The notes under the pieces: model-generated
What the model was told of the DNA's origin: nothing
Seen by the model: only the letters and a program-made list of their open reading frames with translations
The model's database searches: none
Source: Actinomycetota bacterium
GTDB lineage: Bacteria > Actinomycetota > Thermoleophilia > Miltoncostaeales > Miltoncostaeaceae
Reading direction: 5' to 3'
Assembly (NCBI GenBank): GCA_963169235.1
Contig: CAUJCX010000006.1
Location: 1 to 64,000 of the forward strand
Length of the DNA stretch: 64,000 nucleotides
In this document: positions 16,827 through 26,382 of the stretch, piece by piece
How the letters are laid out: every line of letters starts with the position of its first letter
Position numbering within the stretch: position 1 is the first letter of the stretch
Position numbers and translations under genes: made by a program

Positions 16827-18929
16827 TCAGTGCCCGAAGCGCACATCGGGCAGCACCCGCGCCATCCAGCCGGGACGCCACCACGCCCATCGCCCCGCCA
16901 GCCGCAGGGCCACCGGCACCAGCAACAAGCGCACCAGCAGCGCGTCCAGCAGCACCGCGACCCCCAGGATGATGCCCATCTCCTTCGGCGGCAGCGGCCC
17001 GGACAGGGCGAACGTGAAGAACACCGCCACCATCACCGCGGCGGCGGCCAGGATCACCCGCCCCGAGTGCGCCATGCCCCCGACGGCCGCCTCCCGCGGG
17101 TCGTGCGAGCGGTCCCAGTGCTCCTTGGCCGACGACAGCAGGAACACGGTGTAGTCCATCGAGATCGCGAAGATCATCGCGAAGAAGAACACGGGGCCCC
17201 ACGCGTCGAGGAAGCCCTGGGACTCGAACCCGAGCAGGCCGGACAGGTGGCCGTCCTGGAACACCAGCCGGGCGACGCCGAACGCGGCCCCCGTCGCCAG
17301 CAGGTTGGTGAGCACGCCGATGGCCGCGATCACCGGCGCTTGCAGCGCCACCAGCAGCAGCACGAAGCCCAGCACCAGCACCACCCCGATCACCAGCGGC
17401 GTGTACGTCCGCAGCGCGGCGGCCAGGTCGTGCTGCTCTGCCGCCGCCCCGCCCACGAGCACGCCGGCGGGGAGCACGTCGCGCAGCCGGTCGATGGTGT
17501 CCCCTGTGGCCGCGGCCGACGGGTCCGTGGTGGGCACCACCTGCACCATCGCCAGGCCCCCGCTCCCGGACTGCGCGGGCGTCGCGGCGGCGACGCCGGG
17601 GTCGGACGCGGCCGCCGCACGCGCGTCGGCCATCGCGACGGCCGGTCCGATCAGCTGCAGCGTGCCGGGCGCGCCGGGCCCGAATGCCGCGGCCACCTGC
17701 TCGTACCCGACGCGGGATCCGTCGCCACCCGGCACCACGGTGATGCTGGGCATGCCGGTCGTCAGGCCGCCGACGGGGACGGCGAGCACCACGAGTGCCA
17801 CCAGCGCGGGCGCGCCGTATAGAAGCGGCCGGCTCCACAGGCGCTCGCCCCACGCGGCGAACGCGGGCGAACGGTGCTCGCCCGAGTGCGCCCACGGCAG
17901 CGAACCCTTGTCGACGCGGGCGCCCAGCCTCGCCAGCACCGCGGGCAGCAACGTCAGCGTCGCCGCCAGGATGAACACCACGCTCAGCATGATGCCCAGG
18001 GCCATCGACCGGAACGCCGGGCTGGGCACCAGCATCACGGCCGACAGCGAGATCAGCACCGTGAGGCCGCTGAACAGCACGGCCTTGCCCGCGGTCTCCA
18101 TCGTCTCGGCCACCGCCTGCACGGCCGGGCGGTGCAGCCCGAAGAACGCGCCGCGGAAGCGCACCACGATGAACAGCGCGTAGTCGATGCCGAGGGCCAG
18201 CGCGAACATCAGCGCGAAGTTCATCGCCCAGATGGAGACGTCGAACGCCTGCGCGGCCAGGAACAGGGCCCCGGCCGACGACGCCAGGCCCAGGATGGTG
18301 AGCAGCAGCGGCAGGCCCGCGGCCACCAGGGCCCCGAACGCCAGCACCAGGATGGCCAGCGTCACCGGCCAGCTGATGAGCTCCGACGTCATCATCGCGC
18401 TCTTGTTGGCGGCGTTGAAGTCGGACCACATGCCCGACGCCCCCGTGAGGCTCACGCGCACGTCCGGGGTGCCGACGGCGGCCAGCGGCCCCTTCAGGCG
18501 GTCGGCGGCCCGCACCATCCCGGTGGGGTCGCTCGCCGCCCCGGCCATCACGATGACCGTGTGCCCGTCGGGGCTGACGGTGGCGCCGCGCTGGGGGGCG
18601 GCGACGCTGCGGACGGCCGCGTCGGCGCCCAGCCGGTCACCGACACGCGCCACGACCCCGTCGAACTCCTGGTCGCCGAACCGCATGCGCTCGGAGTGCA
18701 CCACCACCATCAGGGCCGAGCTCGCCTGGCCCCCGAAGTGCTCCTCGGCCAGCGCCCGTGCCGCCACCGACTGCGCGCCGGTGTCCTCCCACCCGGCACC
18801 CGACAGGGCGTGCTCCACGCGCGGGGCCAGCGCGCCCAGCGCGATCACCACGACCGCCCACGCCACCAGCACCACGCGCACGTGGGTGGCCGACCAGAGC
18901 CCCAGGCGCCCGACGGGCCCCAGCGTCAT
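16827..18929 (-). CDS. MMPL/RND family membrane transporter
   Basis: A 700-residue exporter of the MMPL type used in actinobacteria for lipid or hydrophobic compound export. It has the duplicated RND plan: a membrane helix at about 20-40, an extracytoplasmic domain to about 160, and a block of five to six helices (about 165-365, including ALALGIDYALFIVVRFR). A second extracytoplasmic domain and a second helical block (about 500-680, including ISMDYTVFLLSSAKEHWD) follow. The GIDYALF and SMDYTVF segments hold the conserved Asp-Tyr pairs of the proton relay. It is divergent from a nucleotidyltransferase; the intervening DNA holds a 16-bp perfect palindrome likely to control it. No regulator is adjacent. 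Confidence 0.9.
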   Translation of the reverse strand: MTLGPVGRLGLWSATHVRVVLVAWAVVVIALGALAPRVEHALSGAGWEDTGAQSVAARALAEEHFGGQASSALMVVVHSERMRFGDQEFDGVVARVGDRLGADAAVRSVAAPQRGATVSPDGHTVIVMAGAASDPTGMVRAADRLKGPLAAVGTPDVRVSLTGASGMWSDFNAANKSAMMTSELISWPVTLAILVLAFGALVAAGLPLLLTILGLASSAGALFLAAQAFDVSIWAMNFALMFALALGIDYALFIVVRFRGAFFGLHRPAVQAVAETMETAGKAVLFSGLTVLISLSAVMLVPSPAFRSMALGIMLSVVFILAATLTLLPAVLARLGARVDKGSLPWAHSGEHRSPAFAAWGERLWSRPLLYGAPALVALVVLAVPVGGLTTGMPSITVVPGGDGSRVGYEQVAAAFGPGAPGTLQLIGPAVAMADARAAAASDPGVAAATPAQSGSGGLAMVQVVPTTDPSAAATGDTIDRLRDVLPAGVLVGGAAAEQHDLAAALRTYTPLVIGVVLVLGFVLLLVALQAPVIAAIGVLTNLLATGAAFGVARLVFQDGHLSGLLGFESQGFLDAWGPVFFFAMIFAISMDYTVFLLSSAKEHWDRSHDPREAAVGGMAHSGRVILAAAAVMVAVFFTFALSGPLPPKEMGIILGVAVLLDALLVRLLLVPVALRLAGRWAWWRPGWMARVLPDVRFGH

Positions 18930-19057
18930 CGCCGGCCGTCCTCGCGTCGCCCACGCACGCCCGGCGGCGGCGTGGGGTGGTGGTGCGAGGCGGGGGCGGG
19001 ACGCGCGGGGTCGGTCACAGGGGTCCTTTCGCGGGCGGCGTCCGGCAACCCTACTCT

Positions 19058-19073
19058 ACAACTACGTAGTTGT
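19058..19073. promoter_or_regulatory. 16-bp perfect palindrome, operator candidate
   Basis: ACAACTACGTAGTTGT is a perfect inverted repeat in the 188-bp divergent spacer between the MMPL exporter and the nucleotidyltransferase. It is AT-rich against a GC-rich background. On the minus strand it lies next to TAGAGT and TAGGGT, possible -10 boxes for the exporter. Size and symmetry suit a dimeric TetR-, MarR- or BlaI-type repressor. Confidence 0.6.
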
Positions 19074-19117
19074 GTAGTGGCAGTCGGAAGCGCGTCCGCC
19101 GTGAGAGGGTGAGGGGC

Positions 19118-19903
19118 GTGGCCGACGATGCGAACCTGGAGTACGGCGACCGCGACGTCGCGCGGGGCGGCGAGATCCTGCGCTCGGTCGTGGGCAGCGG
19201 CGTGCACGGCATCGCCATCGAGGGCACGGACGACCACGACGAGATGGGCGTCTACATCGAGCCCCCGGAGTACGTCCTGGGGTTCGCACGCCGCCGCGAC
19301 GACTACGTGTGGCGCACCCAGCCCGAGGGCGTCCCCAGCGGCCACGGCGACACCGACCTCATCCTCTACTCGCTGCGCAAGTACCTGCGGCTGGCCGTCA
19401 AGGGCAACCCCACCGTGCTGCTGCCGCTGTTCGCGCCCCGCGAAGACCTCGTCGTGGTGACCCCGCTGGGAGAGGAGCTGCGCGAGATGCGCGCGGCGTT
19501 CCTGTCGCAGCAGGCGGTCGAGAGGTTCCTCGGCTACATGCGCTCCCAGCGGGCGCGCACCGAGCGGCGGGCCCGGCGGGACGCGGACCCGTCAGGTGCA
19601 GCGGGCGACGGGGGGTGGAACGCCAAGGCCGGCAGCCACGCGCTGCGGCTGGCCCTGCAGGGGCGGGAGATCGCCCGCACCGGCACCCTGACCCTGCCGC
19701 TGGCGCCGCCCGACCGCGACCGGGTGCTGGCGGTGAAGCGCGGCGAGGTGCCGCGCGGCGAGCTGTGGCAACAGATCGCGGCGATCGAGGACGAGACGCG
19801 CGCGCTACTCGACGACGGCCGCACGCCCCTGCCCGCGGGGGCCGACGTGGCGGCCATCACCGCCTGGGCCATCGATGCGCAGCGGCGTCACTGGGGGTGG
19901 TGA
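19118..19903 (+). CDS. predicted nucleotidyltransferase (COG3541-like)
   Basis: A 261-residue protein of the predicted DNA polymerase beta-like nucleotidyltransferase superfamily. The core reads SVVGSGVHGIAIEGTDDHDEMGVYIEPP, with GS and the DxDxxG-type acidic cluster in altered form (DDHDEMG). KYLRLAVKGNPTVLLPLFAP and a C-terminal helical region (WNAKAGSHALRLALQG) follow, as in YcgL-type nucleotidyltransferases. The substrate is unknown; such enzymes occur in toxin-antitoxin and phage-related contexts, but no partner is visible here. GTG 19118 is preceded by GAGAGGGTGAGG. Its promoter region shares the palindrome with the MMPL gene. Confidence 0.75.
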   Translation: MADDANLEYGDRDVARGGEILRSVVGSGVHGIAIEGTDDHDEMGVYIEPPEYVLGFARRRDDYVWRTQPEGVPSGHGDTDLILYSLRKYLRLAVKGNPTVLLPLFAPREDLVVVTPLGEELREMRAAFLSQQAVERFLGYMRSQRARTERRARRDADPSGAAGDGGWNAKAGSHALRLALQGREIARTGTLTLPLAPPDRDRVLAVKRGEVPRGELWQQIAAIEDETRALLDDGRTPLPAGADVAAITAWAIDAQRRHWGW

Positions 19904-19931
19904 CGGCGACGCCGCACGGGCCGGTGGGAAG

Positions 19932-20004
19932 TAGGCCGTACAGGACTCGAACCTGTGACCCTGGGATTAAAAGTCCCCTGCTCTACCAGCTGAGCTAACG
20001 GCCC
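19932..20004 (-). tRNA. tRNA-Lys(TTT)
   Basis: A full cloverleaf on the minus strand. Acceptor GGGCCGT pairs with ACGGCCT (one G:U), the D-arm is GCTCAGCTGGTAGAGC, the anticodon loop CTTTTAA, and the T-arm contains GGTTCGAGTCC, with discriminator A. CCA is not encoded. Confidence 0.96.
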
Positions 20005-20036
20005 GCCGAGCAGTGTAGGGCACGGCGCGGACCGGT

Positions 20037-20675
20037 TCAGCCGGGCTCGGGCTCGTCCGGTTCGTCGGGCAGGTGCCGCGTGAGGTACACGCCCTGCCCC
20101 ACCATGAACGCCAGCAGCAGGCCGATGCCGCCGAAGAGCTTGAAGTTGACCCAGGCGCCGGTGGACAGCGTGTACGCCACCCACAGGTTCAGCGCCCCCA
20201 TCGCCGCGAAGAACACCACCCAGGCGATGGTGAGCCGCTTCCAGACCTCGGCCGGCAACTCGAACTGGCCGCCCATGACCGCCTGCAGCACGCCCTTGCC
20301 CGCGACGATCGGCGCCAGCGCGATGACGGCCGCGAAGGCCCAGTACAGAAGCGTCGGCTTCCACTTGATGAACGTGTCGCTCTTGAGGTAGATGGTGAGC
20401 GCCCCCAGCACCACCACCAGGCCGAGGCTCACCCACAGCATGCGCGGCACGTTGCGGCGCAGGAGCTTCAGCACCACCACCTGGGCCGCGGTGGCGACGA
20501 TCACCACGGCCGTGGCCAGGAGGATCGGGGCCTCCTTCTCGCCCACCACCCCGCCGCCGATCAGGAACCCCAGGTGGCCGGTGGCGAAGCTGGCCGCCCA
20601 CGCCTTGTGCGCATCGGCGTACTTGAAGACGACGAAGAAGAGCGCCACCGGCAGGAAGTCGAACAGGATCTTCAC
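20037..20675 (-). CDS. inner membrane septation-protein A family (YciB-like)
   Basis: A 212-residue multi-pass membrane protein starting VKILFDFLPVALFFVVFKYA, the characteristic YciB/IspZ N terminus. It has about six to seven hydrophobic segments and the internal WKPTLLYWAFAAVIAL typical of the family. Proteobacterial homologues affect cell envelope and division; the role in actinobacteria is not defined. It is longer than E. coli YciB (about 180) because of an acidic tail (DEPDEPEPG). GTG 20675 lies 7 bases after TACCGT, which supports it over the GTG 9 bases upstream. Confidence 0.8.
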   Translation of the reverse strand: MKILFDFLPVALFFVVFKYADAHKAWAASFATGHLGFLIGGGVVGEKEAPILLATAVVIVATAAQVVVLKLLRRNVPRMLWVSLGLVVVLGALTIYLKSDTFIKWKPTLLYWAFAAVIALAPIVAGKGVLQAVMGGQFELPAEVWKRLTIAWVVFFAAMGALNLWVAYTLSTGAWVNFKLFGGIGLLLAFMVGQGVYLTRHLPDEPDEPEPG

Positions 20676-20682
20676 GCCCGAC

Positions 20683-20688
20683 ACGGTA
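20683..20688 (-). promoter_or_regulatory. TACCGT -10 box, leaderless layout for yciB-like gene
   Basis: On the minus strand TACCGT ends 7 bases before GTG 20675. Confidence 0.5.
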
Positions 20689-20811
20689 GCGTCCCGCGGG
20701 CATGAAAACGCGGACGCGCGGCGTGGCGCCCGCCCTTCGTGTCTCCGGAGCCCCGGGGCGCGGCGGCAGCGTGCCGCCGCGACGTCCGGGACACCGCGCG
20801 GCGTCACCTGG

Positions 20812-22668
20812 TCAGAGGCTGCCCGTGGGGAGGGTGCGCGCGGCCGCGTCGGCCGGCGCGTAGTACTCCCGTGCGTACTCGGCGACCATGCGGGCCGTGG
20901 TGAAGTACTCGCCCGCGCCGGCGATGGCCTGACGGCTCATCTCGAGCCATTCCCGCGGCACGCCGGACTCGTCGCGCCGGTAATACATCGGTACCACCTG
21001 CGTCTCGAGCAGGTCGTAGAGCGCCAGGGCGTCCTTCGCGTCGCGCTCCTCCCCCTCCTCGGTCCACGCCGCGTCACCGATGGTCCACCCGGTGCCGGCC
21101 TTGGCCTCGGGCCACCAGCCGTCGGGGATCGACAGGTTGAGGCCGCCGTTGAGGGCTGCCTTCATGCCGGACGTGCCGGACGCCTCCTGCGGACGACGCG
21201 GGTTGTTGAGCCACACGTCCACGCCCGCCACCAGGAACTGGGCCAGCTCCATGTCGTAGCCCACCAGGAACACCATGCGGCCGCGCAGCTCGGGGCGGCG
21301 CGTCCACGCCACCACGTCGGCCAGCAGCTTCTGCCCCTCCGTGTCGGCGGGGTGGGCCTTGCCGGCGAACAGCACCTGCACCGGCTCCTCGGAATCGTTC
21401 ACCAACCGCTCGAGCCGGTCGAGGTCGCGGAACAGGAGGCCGGCGCGCTTGTACGTGGCGAAGCGGCGGGCGAAGCCGATGGTGAGCGCCGCCGGATCGA
21501 GGGCCGCCGCCGCGGCGAGGTCGTCCGCGCTGGCGCCCGTGCCGTCCAGCAGCACCGGCAGCTGGGCGATGAGTGCCCGGCGGGCGTCCACCTTGGCCTG
21601 CCACAGCTCGGCCTCGTCGAGGTCGCGCGCCGACGCCCACGGCGTCGCGCCGGGCGTCGCCGCCAGGTCGATGCCCTTGGCGCGCAGCAGCGCCGCCACC
21701 AGCGGCCCCGTCCACGTGGGCGCGTGCACGCCGTTGGTCACCGCGCCGATGGGGACGTCGGCGACGCGCAGCGACGGGTACATCGGCGCCCACATCTCGC
21801 GGGCGACCTCTCCGTGGAGCTGGGCCACGCCGTTGGCCAGCTGCGTCGTGCGCAGGGCGAACGGGGTGAGGCCGAAGTCGGCGTCGGTGGGCGCGACGCG
21901 GCCCAGCATCAGGAAGCGCTCCAGCGGCATGCCGATGTCGTCGAGCATCGGCGTCAGATACCGGGCCACCAGCTCGGTGGTGAACTCCTCGTTGCCCGCG
22001 GGCACGGGCGTGTGGGTGGTGAAGACGCAGCCGGTCGCGACGGCCTCCACCGCCTCACCCAGCGGCATCCCCTTCACCTTGACGAGCTCGCGCAGGCGCT
22101 CCACCTGCACGAACGCGCTGTGCCCCTCGTTGAGGTGCAGCACGGTGGGCCGCTTCTTCAGCAGGCGCATCAGCCGCCACGCGCCCACGCCCAGCACCAG
22201 CTCCTGGCGGATGCGCGTCTCGCGGTCACCGCCGTACAGCGTGTCGGTGATGGCCCGCACGTCGGGGCTGTTGCCCTCCACATCGGTGTCGAGCAGGTAC
22301 AGCGGCACGACGCCCACGTCGTGGCGCCACGCGCGCACGCGCACCACCTCGCCGTCGAGCTCCAGCGACACCTCCAGCGGCTCGCCCGCCTCGTCCGTGA
22401 CGAGCTGCAGCGGCATGTCGCCGGGCACGTTGCGGGCGTACGCGGCCACCTGGCGGCCGTCGGGCGACAGCTCCTGCCGGAAGTAGCCGTGCGCGTAGAA
22501 GAGGCCCACCGCCACCAGCGGCAGGTTCAGGTCGCTGGCCGACTTGAGGTGGTCGCCGGCGAGCATGCCGAGGCCGCCGGAGTACACCGGCAGCTCCTGG
22601 CTGACACCGAACTCCAGGGACAGGTACACGACGAGCGCGTCATCGGGGAGATCGTGCGTCGCAGCCAC
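20812..22668 (-). CDS. glgP: alpha-glucan (glycogen) phosphorylase
   Basis: Phosphorolysis of glycogen or maltodextrin to glucose-1-phosphate. The 618-residue product belongs to the short alpha-glucan phosphorylase group. It has YLSLEFGVSQELPVYSGGLG at the N terminus, VLHLNEGHSAFVQ and TTHTPVPAGNEEF mid-protein, and RRFATYKRAGLL. The pyridoxal phosphate site is EASGTSGMKAALNGGLNLS, with Lys503 as the expected cofactor lysine. The start is GTG 22668 behind AAAGG. No other glycogen genes are adjacent. A LysR-type gene diverges from it, so shared control is possible but unproven. Confidence 0.93.
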   Translation of the reverse strand: MAATHDLPDDALVVYLSLEFGVSQELPVYSGGLGMLAGDHLKSASDLNLPLVAVGLFYAHGYFRQELSPDGRQVAAYARNVPGDMPLQLVTDEAGEPLEVSLELDGEVVRVRAWRHDVGVVPLYLLDTDVEGNSPDVRAITDTLYGGDRETRIRQELVLGVGAWRLMRLLKKRPTVLHLNEGHSAFVQVERLRELVKVKGMPLGEAVEAVATGCVFTTHTPVPAGNEEFTTELVARYLTPMLDDIGMPLERFLMLGRVAPTDADFGLTPFALRTTQLANGVAQLHGEVAREMWAPMYPSLRVADVPIGAVTNGVHAPTWTGPLVAALLRAKGIDLAATPGATPWASARDLDEAELWQAKVDARRALIAQLPVLLDGTGASADDLAAAAALDPAALTIGFARRFATYKRAGLLFRDLDRLERLVNDSEEPVQVLFAGKAHPADTEGQKLLADVVAWTRRPELRGRMVFLVGYDMELAQFLVAGVDVWLNNPRRPQEASGTSGMKAALNGGLNLSIPDGWWPEAKAGTGWTIGDAAWTEEGEERDAKDALALYDLLETQVVPMYYRRDESGVPREWLEMSRQAIAGAGEYFTTARMVAEYAREYYAPADAAARTLPTGSL

Positions 22669-22754
22669 GTTCGACCTTTCTCGCGAGGGACGGCCGCACG
22701 ATACCCGGGTGGGCGACGGCGCGTCCGCAGACTTCGGCGAGTGCGTGCCGTGAT

Positions 22755-22769
22755 TCGCGCGTTTCGCGA
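22755..22769. promoter_or_regulatory. TCGCG-N5-CGCGA inverted repeat upstream of lysR-type gene
   Basis: Short inverted repeat directly upstream of the TACCGT box, in the divergent spacer with glgP. The T-N11-A outline and position suit LysR-type autoregulation. GC-rich arms this short may arise by chance. Confidence 0.3.
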
Positions 22770-22775
22770 TACCGT
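22770..22775 (+). promoter_or_regulatory. TACCGT -10 box, leaderless layout for lysR-type gene
   Basis: TACCGT ends 6 bases before ATG 22782. Confidence 0.5.
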
Positions 22776-22781
22776 GTGCCT

Positions 22782-23714
22782 ATGGGCGCAACGCTCGCTC
22801 AGCTTCAGTACTTCGTCGCCGTCGCCGATGCGCGCAGCTTCGCGAGGGCTGCGGCCGAGATGCACGTGTCGGCATCGACGCTCAGCACCCACGTGAGGGC
22901 GCTCGAGATGTCGCTGGGCCAACCCCTCCTTCTGCGCACCACCCGCCGGGTGGAGCTGACCCCCGCGGGCGCCGAGCTGCACGCGTCGCTCACGCGGTCG
23001 CTGCGCCAGATCGACAAGGCGCTCGACGACGCCCGCGCGGCGGACGGGGCCACCACGCTGCACATCGCGTTCACGCCGAGCGCCGGCTACGAGCTGTTGC
23101 CCGCTCTGCTCGACGAGCTGCAGCTGTCGGGGCACGACCCGCACGCGCAGCGCGACACCCACCGCCAGGTGCTCGAGCAGGTGGCCACCGGCAAGGCCCA
23201 CGCCGGGCTGGTGCGCGACGCGCACGACGCGGAGGGGCTGCGGGTCGAGACCGTCCACCGCGAGCGGATGGCGGTGTTCGTCAGCGAGCGCCACGTGCTC
23301 GCCCGCCGTGCGTCGCTGGAGGCCCGCGACCTGCGGCACATGACCCTGCTGGCCATCCCCGCCGACGTGTCGCCGTCGTTCACACGCGCCACCCGCCGCC
23401 TGTGCGACGCGCACGGGTTCGAGCCGCGCATGCGCGAGGTGAAGCTGCCCGAGAACCGGGACGCGCTGTACGCGCACCTGGCCGACCACCCGCGCCTGGC
23501 GTTCGTGGGCCCCGCGTCCATGGCCAACAACTCGTGGCCCGGGGTGCGCCGCGTCGCGCTTGACGACCCCCACGCCCGCATCAACGTCGACCTCGTGACC
23601 GCGCCCAAGCGGTCGCGCCGCGCGCAGATCATCGCCGACGCGTGCCACGCCGTGGCCGCGCAGGAGGGCTGGGCCGCCCCTGACGCGGGGCTCCGGCGCC
23701 CCGCCCTGCGCTAG
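22782..23714 (+). CDS. LysR-family transcriptional regulator
   Basis: A 310-residue regulator. The N-terminal winged helix reads AQLQYFVAVADARSFARAAA, then MHVSASTLSTHVRALEMSLG and TPAGAELHA, the complete LysR DNA-binding signature. A linker helix and a periplasmic-binding-like effector domain (about 92-300) follow. The effector is unknown. It diverges from glgP; LysR proteins often control the divergent neighbour, but the metabolic link is untested. ATG 22782 is preferred over GTG 22776 because of the -10 box. Confidence 0.92.
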   Translation: MGATLAQLQYFVAVADARSFARAAAEMHVSASTLSTHVRALEMSLGQPLLLRTTRRVELTPAGAELHASLTRSLRQIDKALDDARAADGATTLHIAFTPSAGYELLPALLDELQLSGHDPHAQRDTHRQVLEQVATGKAHAGLVRDAHDAEGLRVETVHRERMAVFVSERHVLARRASLEARDLRHMTLLAIPADVSPSFTRATRRLCDAHGFEPRMREVKLPENRDALYAHLADHPRLAFVGPASMANNSWPGVRRVALDDPHARINVDLVTAPKRSRRAQIIADACHAVAAQEGWAAPDAGLRRPALR

Positions 23715-23725
23715 CCCACCGGCGG

Positions 23726-24568
23726 TCAGACGGGCGTGTCGGGGGCGTCCCCTCCCGGCGCCCGGGCGATCAGCAGGTGGTTCGACGCCTTGCCCTGCTC
23801 GATCAGGTCGAGGTACGTGCGGAAGTAGGTGATGTGGTAGTCGGTGGTCTCGTCACCCTGCTCGGCCGCCACCGCGTCGCGATGGGTGCGGTACGCGTCG
23901 CCCCACCGGCCCACCTGCACCCAGAAGTCGCTGATGAACTCCACGGCCTCGTCGATGCGGAAGCCCGCGTCGTAGAGCTTGCGCTTGTACTGCGCCAGCG
24001 AGTCGTAGAACTGCGGGATGAGGTACCCGCGCGCCAGGCGCGCGCGCGCGTCGGCGTCGTCGGGGCCCAGCTCGAACGTGCCGCTGAGGAACGCCCACGT
24101 GCCGCCCGGGCGCAGCACCCGCCGCACCTCGCGGAACACGGCGGTCTTGTCGTCGAACACGTTCATGACGTTGAGGCTGATGGCCACGTCGAACTCGGCG
24201 TCGCCGAACGGCAGGTGGAGGGCGTCGCCCTGCACTACCCGCACCCGCTCGGCCAGGCCCGCGCCCTCGGCCAGGCGGCCGGCGGTCTCCACCCCCACCT
24301 CGTTGATCTCCACCCCGGTCACGCGGCAGCCCGTGGCCCGCGCGATGTAGACGGCGGGACCGCCGGTGCCGCTGCCCACGTCCAGCACGTGCGTGTCCGG
24401 CCCGATGCGCAGGCGCGCGATGATGTCGTCGAGGTACCTGGGCGTGATGAACGACTGCTGGCCGATGTCGGCCGCAGCGCCCCAGATGCTGTCGCGCAAC
24501 AGCCGGTTGGCGGGGCTGTCCAGGCGGTGAAGCTCGGAGTAGTCCACTCCGACGGGCCGTTCGGGCAT
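23726..24568 (-). CDS. SAM-dependent methyltransferase
   Basis: A 280-residue class I methyltransferase. The SAM-binding motif I is VLDVGSGTGGPAVYIARATG. An acidic strand-2 residue lies in VTGVEINEVGV, then VQGDALHLPFGDAEFD (motif II) and VRRVLRPGGTWAFLSGT (motif III). It is similar in outline to small-molecule N- or C-methyltransferases such as the sarcosine/dimethylglycine type, but the substrate-binding C-terminal half (about 170-270) is not diagnostic. The start at ATG 24568 is supported by GGAGG upstream, with a TAGGCT -10 candidate further up. It lies next to, but probably not in, the glycerol unit. Confidence 0.85.
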   Translation of the reverse strand: MPERPVGVDYSELHRLDSPANRLLRDSIWGAAADIGQQSFITPRYLDDIIARLRIGPDTHVLDVGSGTGGPAVYIARATGCRVTGVEINEVGVETAGRLAEGAGLAERVRVVQGDALHLPFGDAEFDVAISLNVMNVFDDKTAVFREVRRVLRPGGTWAFLSGTFELGPDDADARARLARGYLIPQFYDSLAQYKRKLYDAGFRIDEAVEFISDFWVQVGRWGDAYRTHRDAVAAEQGDETTDYHITYFRTYLDLIEQGKASNHLLIARAPGGDAPDTPV

Positions 24569-24705
24569 CGCGGTCGCCTCCGGGTGCGGTGGTGCGGGGA
24601 CGCCTCGAGCCTACGGTGCGGCGGCGGCCCGGTCCACGACCCCTCGCCTCGCGAAGCCCGCGCGGCGTGGGGACGCCGGAGCACCCCCACGCCGTGGGCG
24701 ACGCC

Positions 24706-26253
24706 CTACGACTCCTCGACGGCCGCCTCGGCCTTCTCGGCGTCCTTGTCGACCCAGTCGAACGTCTTGGTGACCGCCTTCTTCCACTGGCGGTACAGCC
24801 GCTCGCGCTCCGCGTCGTCCATCTGCGGCTCCCAGCGCTTGTCCTCGGCCCAGTTGTCGCGGATGTCCTGCTCGGACTTCCAGTAGCCCACCGCCAGGCC
24901 CGCCGCGTACGCGGCGCCCAGAGCCGTGGTCTCGTTCACGACGGGACGGATGACCGGCACGCCCAGGATGTCGGCCTGGAACTGCATGAGGGTCTCGTTG
25001 ACCACCATGCCACCGTCCACCTTCAGCTCGGTGAGGTCCACGCCCGAGTCGGCGTTCATGGCGTCCAGCACCTCGCGGGTCTGGAACGCCGTGGCCTCGA
25101 GCACCGCGCGGGCCAGGTGGCCGCGGTTGACGTAGCGGGTGAGGCCCACGATGGCGCCACGCGCGTCGCCCCGCCAGTACGGCGCGAACAGACCCGAGAA
25201 CGCCGGCACCACGTACGCGCCACCGTTGTCCTCGACGCTCTTGGCCAGCGACTCGATCTCGGACGCGTCCGAGATCATCTTGAGGTTGTCGCGGATCCAC
25301 TGCACCAGCGACCCGGTGACGGCGATGGCGCCCTCCAGCGCGTACACCGGCTTCTGGTCGCCGATCTTGTAGCAGAGGGTGGTCAGCAGGCCGTTCTTGG
25401 ACGGAACCTTCTCGTTGCCCGTGTTGATGAGCATGAAGTTGCCGGTGCCGTACGTGTTCTTGGCCATGCCGACGTCGAGGCAGGCCTGGCCGAACGTGGC
25501 CGCCTGCTGGTCGCCCAGGTCGCCGGACACGGGTACGCCCGCCAGCACGCCCCGCTCGCGTACCTCGCCGTACACCTCGGACGACGAGCGGATCTCGGGC
25601 AGCATCGACATGGGGATGCCCATGTCCTTCGCGATGCCCTCGTCCCACTGCAGCGTGTCGAGGTCCATCAGCATGGTGCGCGACGCGTTGGTCACGTCGG
25701 TGACGTGCTTGCCGCCGTCGGACCCGCCGGTCATGTTCCAGATGACCCAGGTGTCCATGTTGCCGAACAGCAGGTCACCGGCCTCGGCCTTCTCCTTGGC
25801 GCCGTCGACGTTCTCGAGGATCCACGTGATCTTGGGACCCGAGAAGTACGTTGCCAGCGGCAGGCCGACCTTCGCCTTGTACTTGTCGGCGCCCTCGGAT
25901 CCGGCCAGGCGGTCGACGATGTCCTGCGTGCGCGTGTCCTGCCACACGATGGCGTTGTAGACAGGCTGGCCGGTGTTCTTGTCCCACACCACCGCGGTCT
26001 CGCGCTGGTTCGTGACGCCGACCGCCGCGATCGCGTCGGCCTTCACGTCGGCCTTGGCGAGGGCGCCCGCGGTCACGGTGCGGAGGTTCTCCCAGACCTC
26101 CATCGGGTCGTGCTCGACCCAGCCGGCCTTGGGGAAGATCTGCTCGTGCTCCTTCTGGTCCACCGAGACGACACGGCCTTCGTGGTTGAAGAGCATGCAC
26201 CGGCTCGACGTGGTGCCCTGGTCGATGGCGGCGACGTACTGGTTCTCGCTCAT
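24706..26253 (-). CDS. glpK: glycerol kinase
   Basis: ATP-dependent phosphorylation of glycerol to glycerol-3-phosphate. The 515-residue product has the FGGY-kinase N-terminal signature [40 protein letters not shown] and NAIVWQDTR form the glycerol-binding region. The C-terminal lobe carries [18 protein letters not shown] and [18 protein letters not shown]. It lies downstream of glpF in the same direction, with a 129-base spacer containing an 11-bp hairpin. The C terminus is extended by an acidic Ala/Glu tail ([13 protein letters not shown]). Confidence 0.97.
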   Translation of the reverse strand: MSENQYVAAIDQGTTSSRCMLFNHEGRVVSVDQKEHEQIFPKAGWVEHDPMEVWENLRTVTAGALAKADVKADAIAAVGVTNQRETAVVWDKNTGQPVYNAIVWQDTRTQDIVDRLAGSEGADKYKAKVGLPLATYFSGPKITWILENVDGAKEKAEAGDLLFGNMDTWVIWNMTGGSDGGKHVTDVTNASRTMLMDLDTLQWDEGIAKDMGIPMSMLPEIRSSSEVYGEVRERGVLAGVPVSGDLGDQQAATFGQACLDVGMAKNTYGTGNFMLINTGNEKVPSKNGLLTTLCYKIGDQKPVYALEGAIAVTGSLVQWIRDNLKMISDASEIESLAKSVEDNGGAYVVPAFSGLFAPYWRGDARGAIVGLTRYVNRGHLARAVLEATAFQTREVLDAMNADSGVDLTELKVDGGMVVNETLMQFQADILGVPVIRPVVNETTALGAAYAAGLAVGYWKSEQDIRDNWAEDKRWEPQMDDAERERLYRQWKKAVTKTFDWVDKDAEKAEAAVEES

Positions 26254-26335
26254 AGGGTTGTCCCTTCCGCGTGACCGGTGGAAAAGGGCGTGCGGAGCGG
26301 GTGGCCACGCGGACTCCCGCCCCGACCGGAGAGCG

Positions 26336-26370
26336 ATGTGACCGCCCCGCTCATGGCGCGGCGGTCACAT
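26336..26370 (-). terminator. 11-bp perfect hairpin between glpF and glpK
   Basis: Arms 26336-26346 and 26360-26370 (ATGTGACCGCC and its complement) enclose a 13-base loop just after the glpF stop. There is no T-run. It may partly terminate or stabilise the glpF end of the message, giving different amounts of GlpF and GlpK. Confidence 0.5.
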
Positions 26371-26382
26371 TGCTCATGCGCG

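Noticed and set aside
19118-19903. Toxin-antitoxin nucleotidyltransferase
   Set aside because: No HEPN or small antitoxin partner on either side, and the protein is longer than MNT antitoxins.
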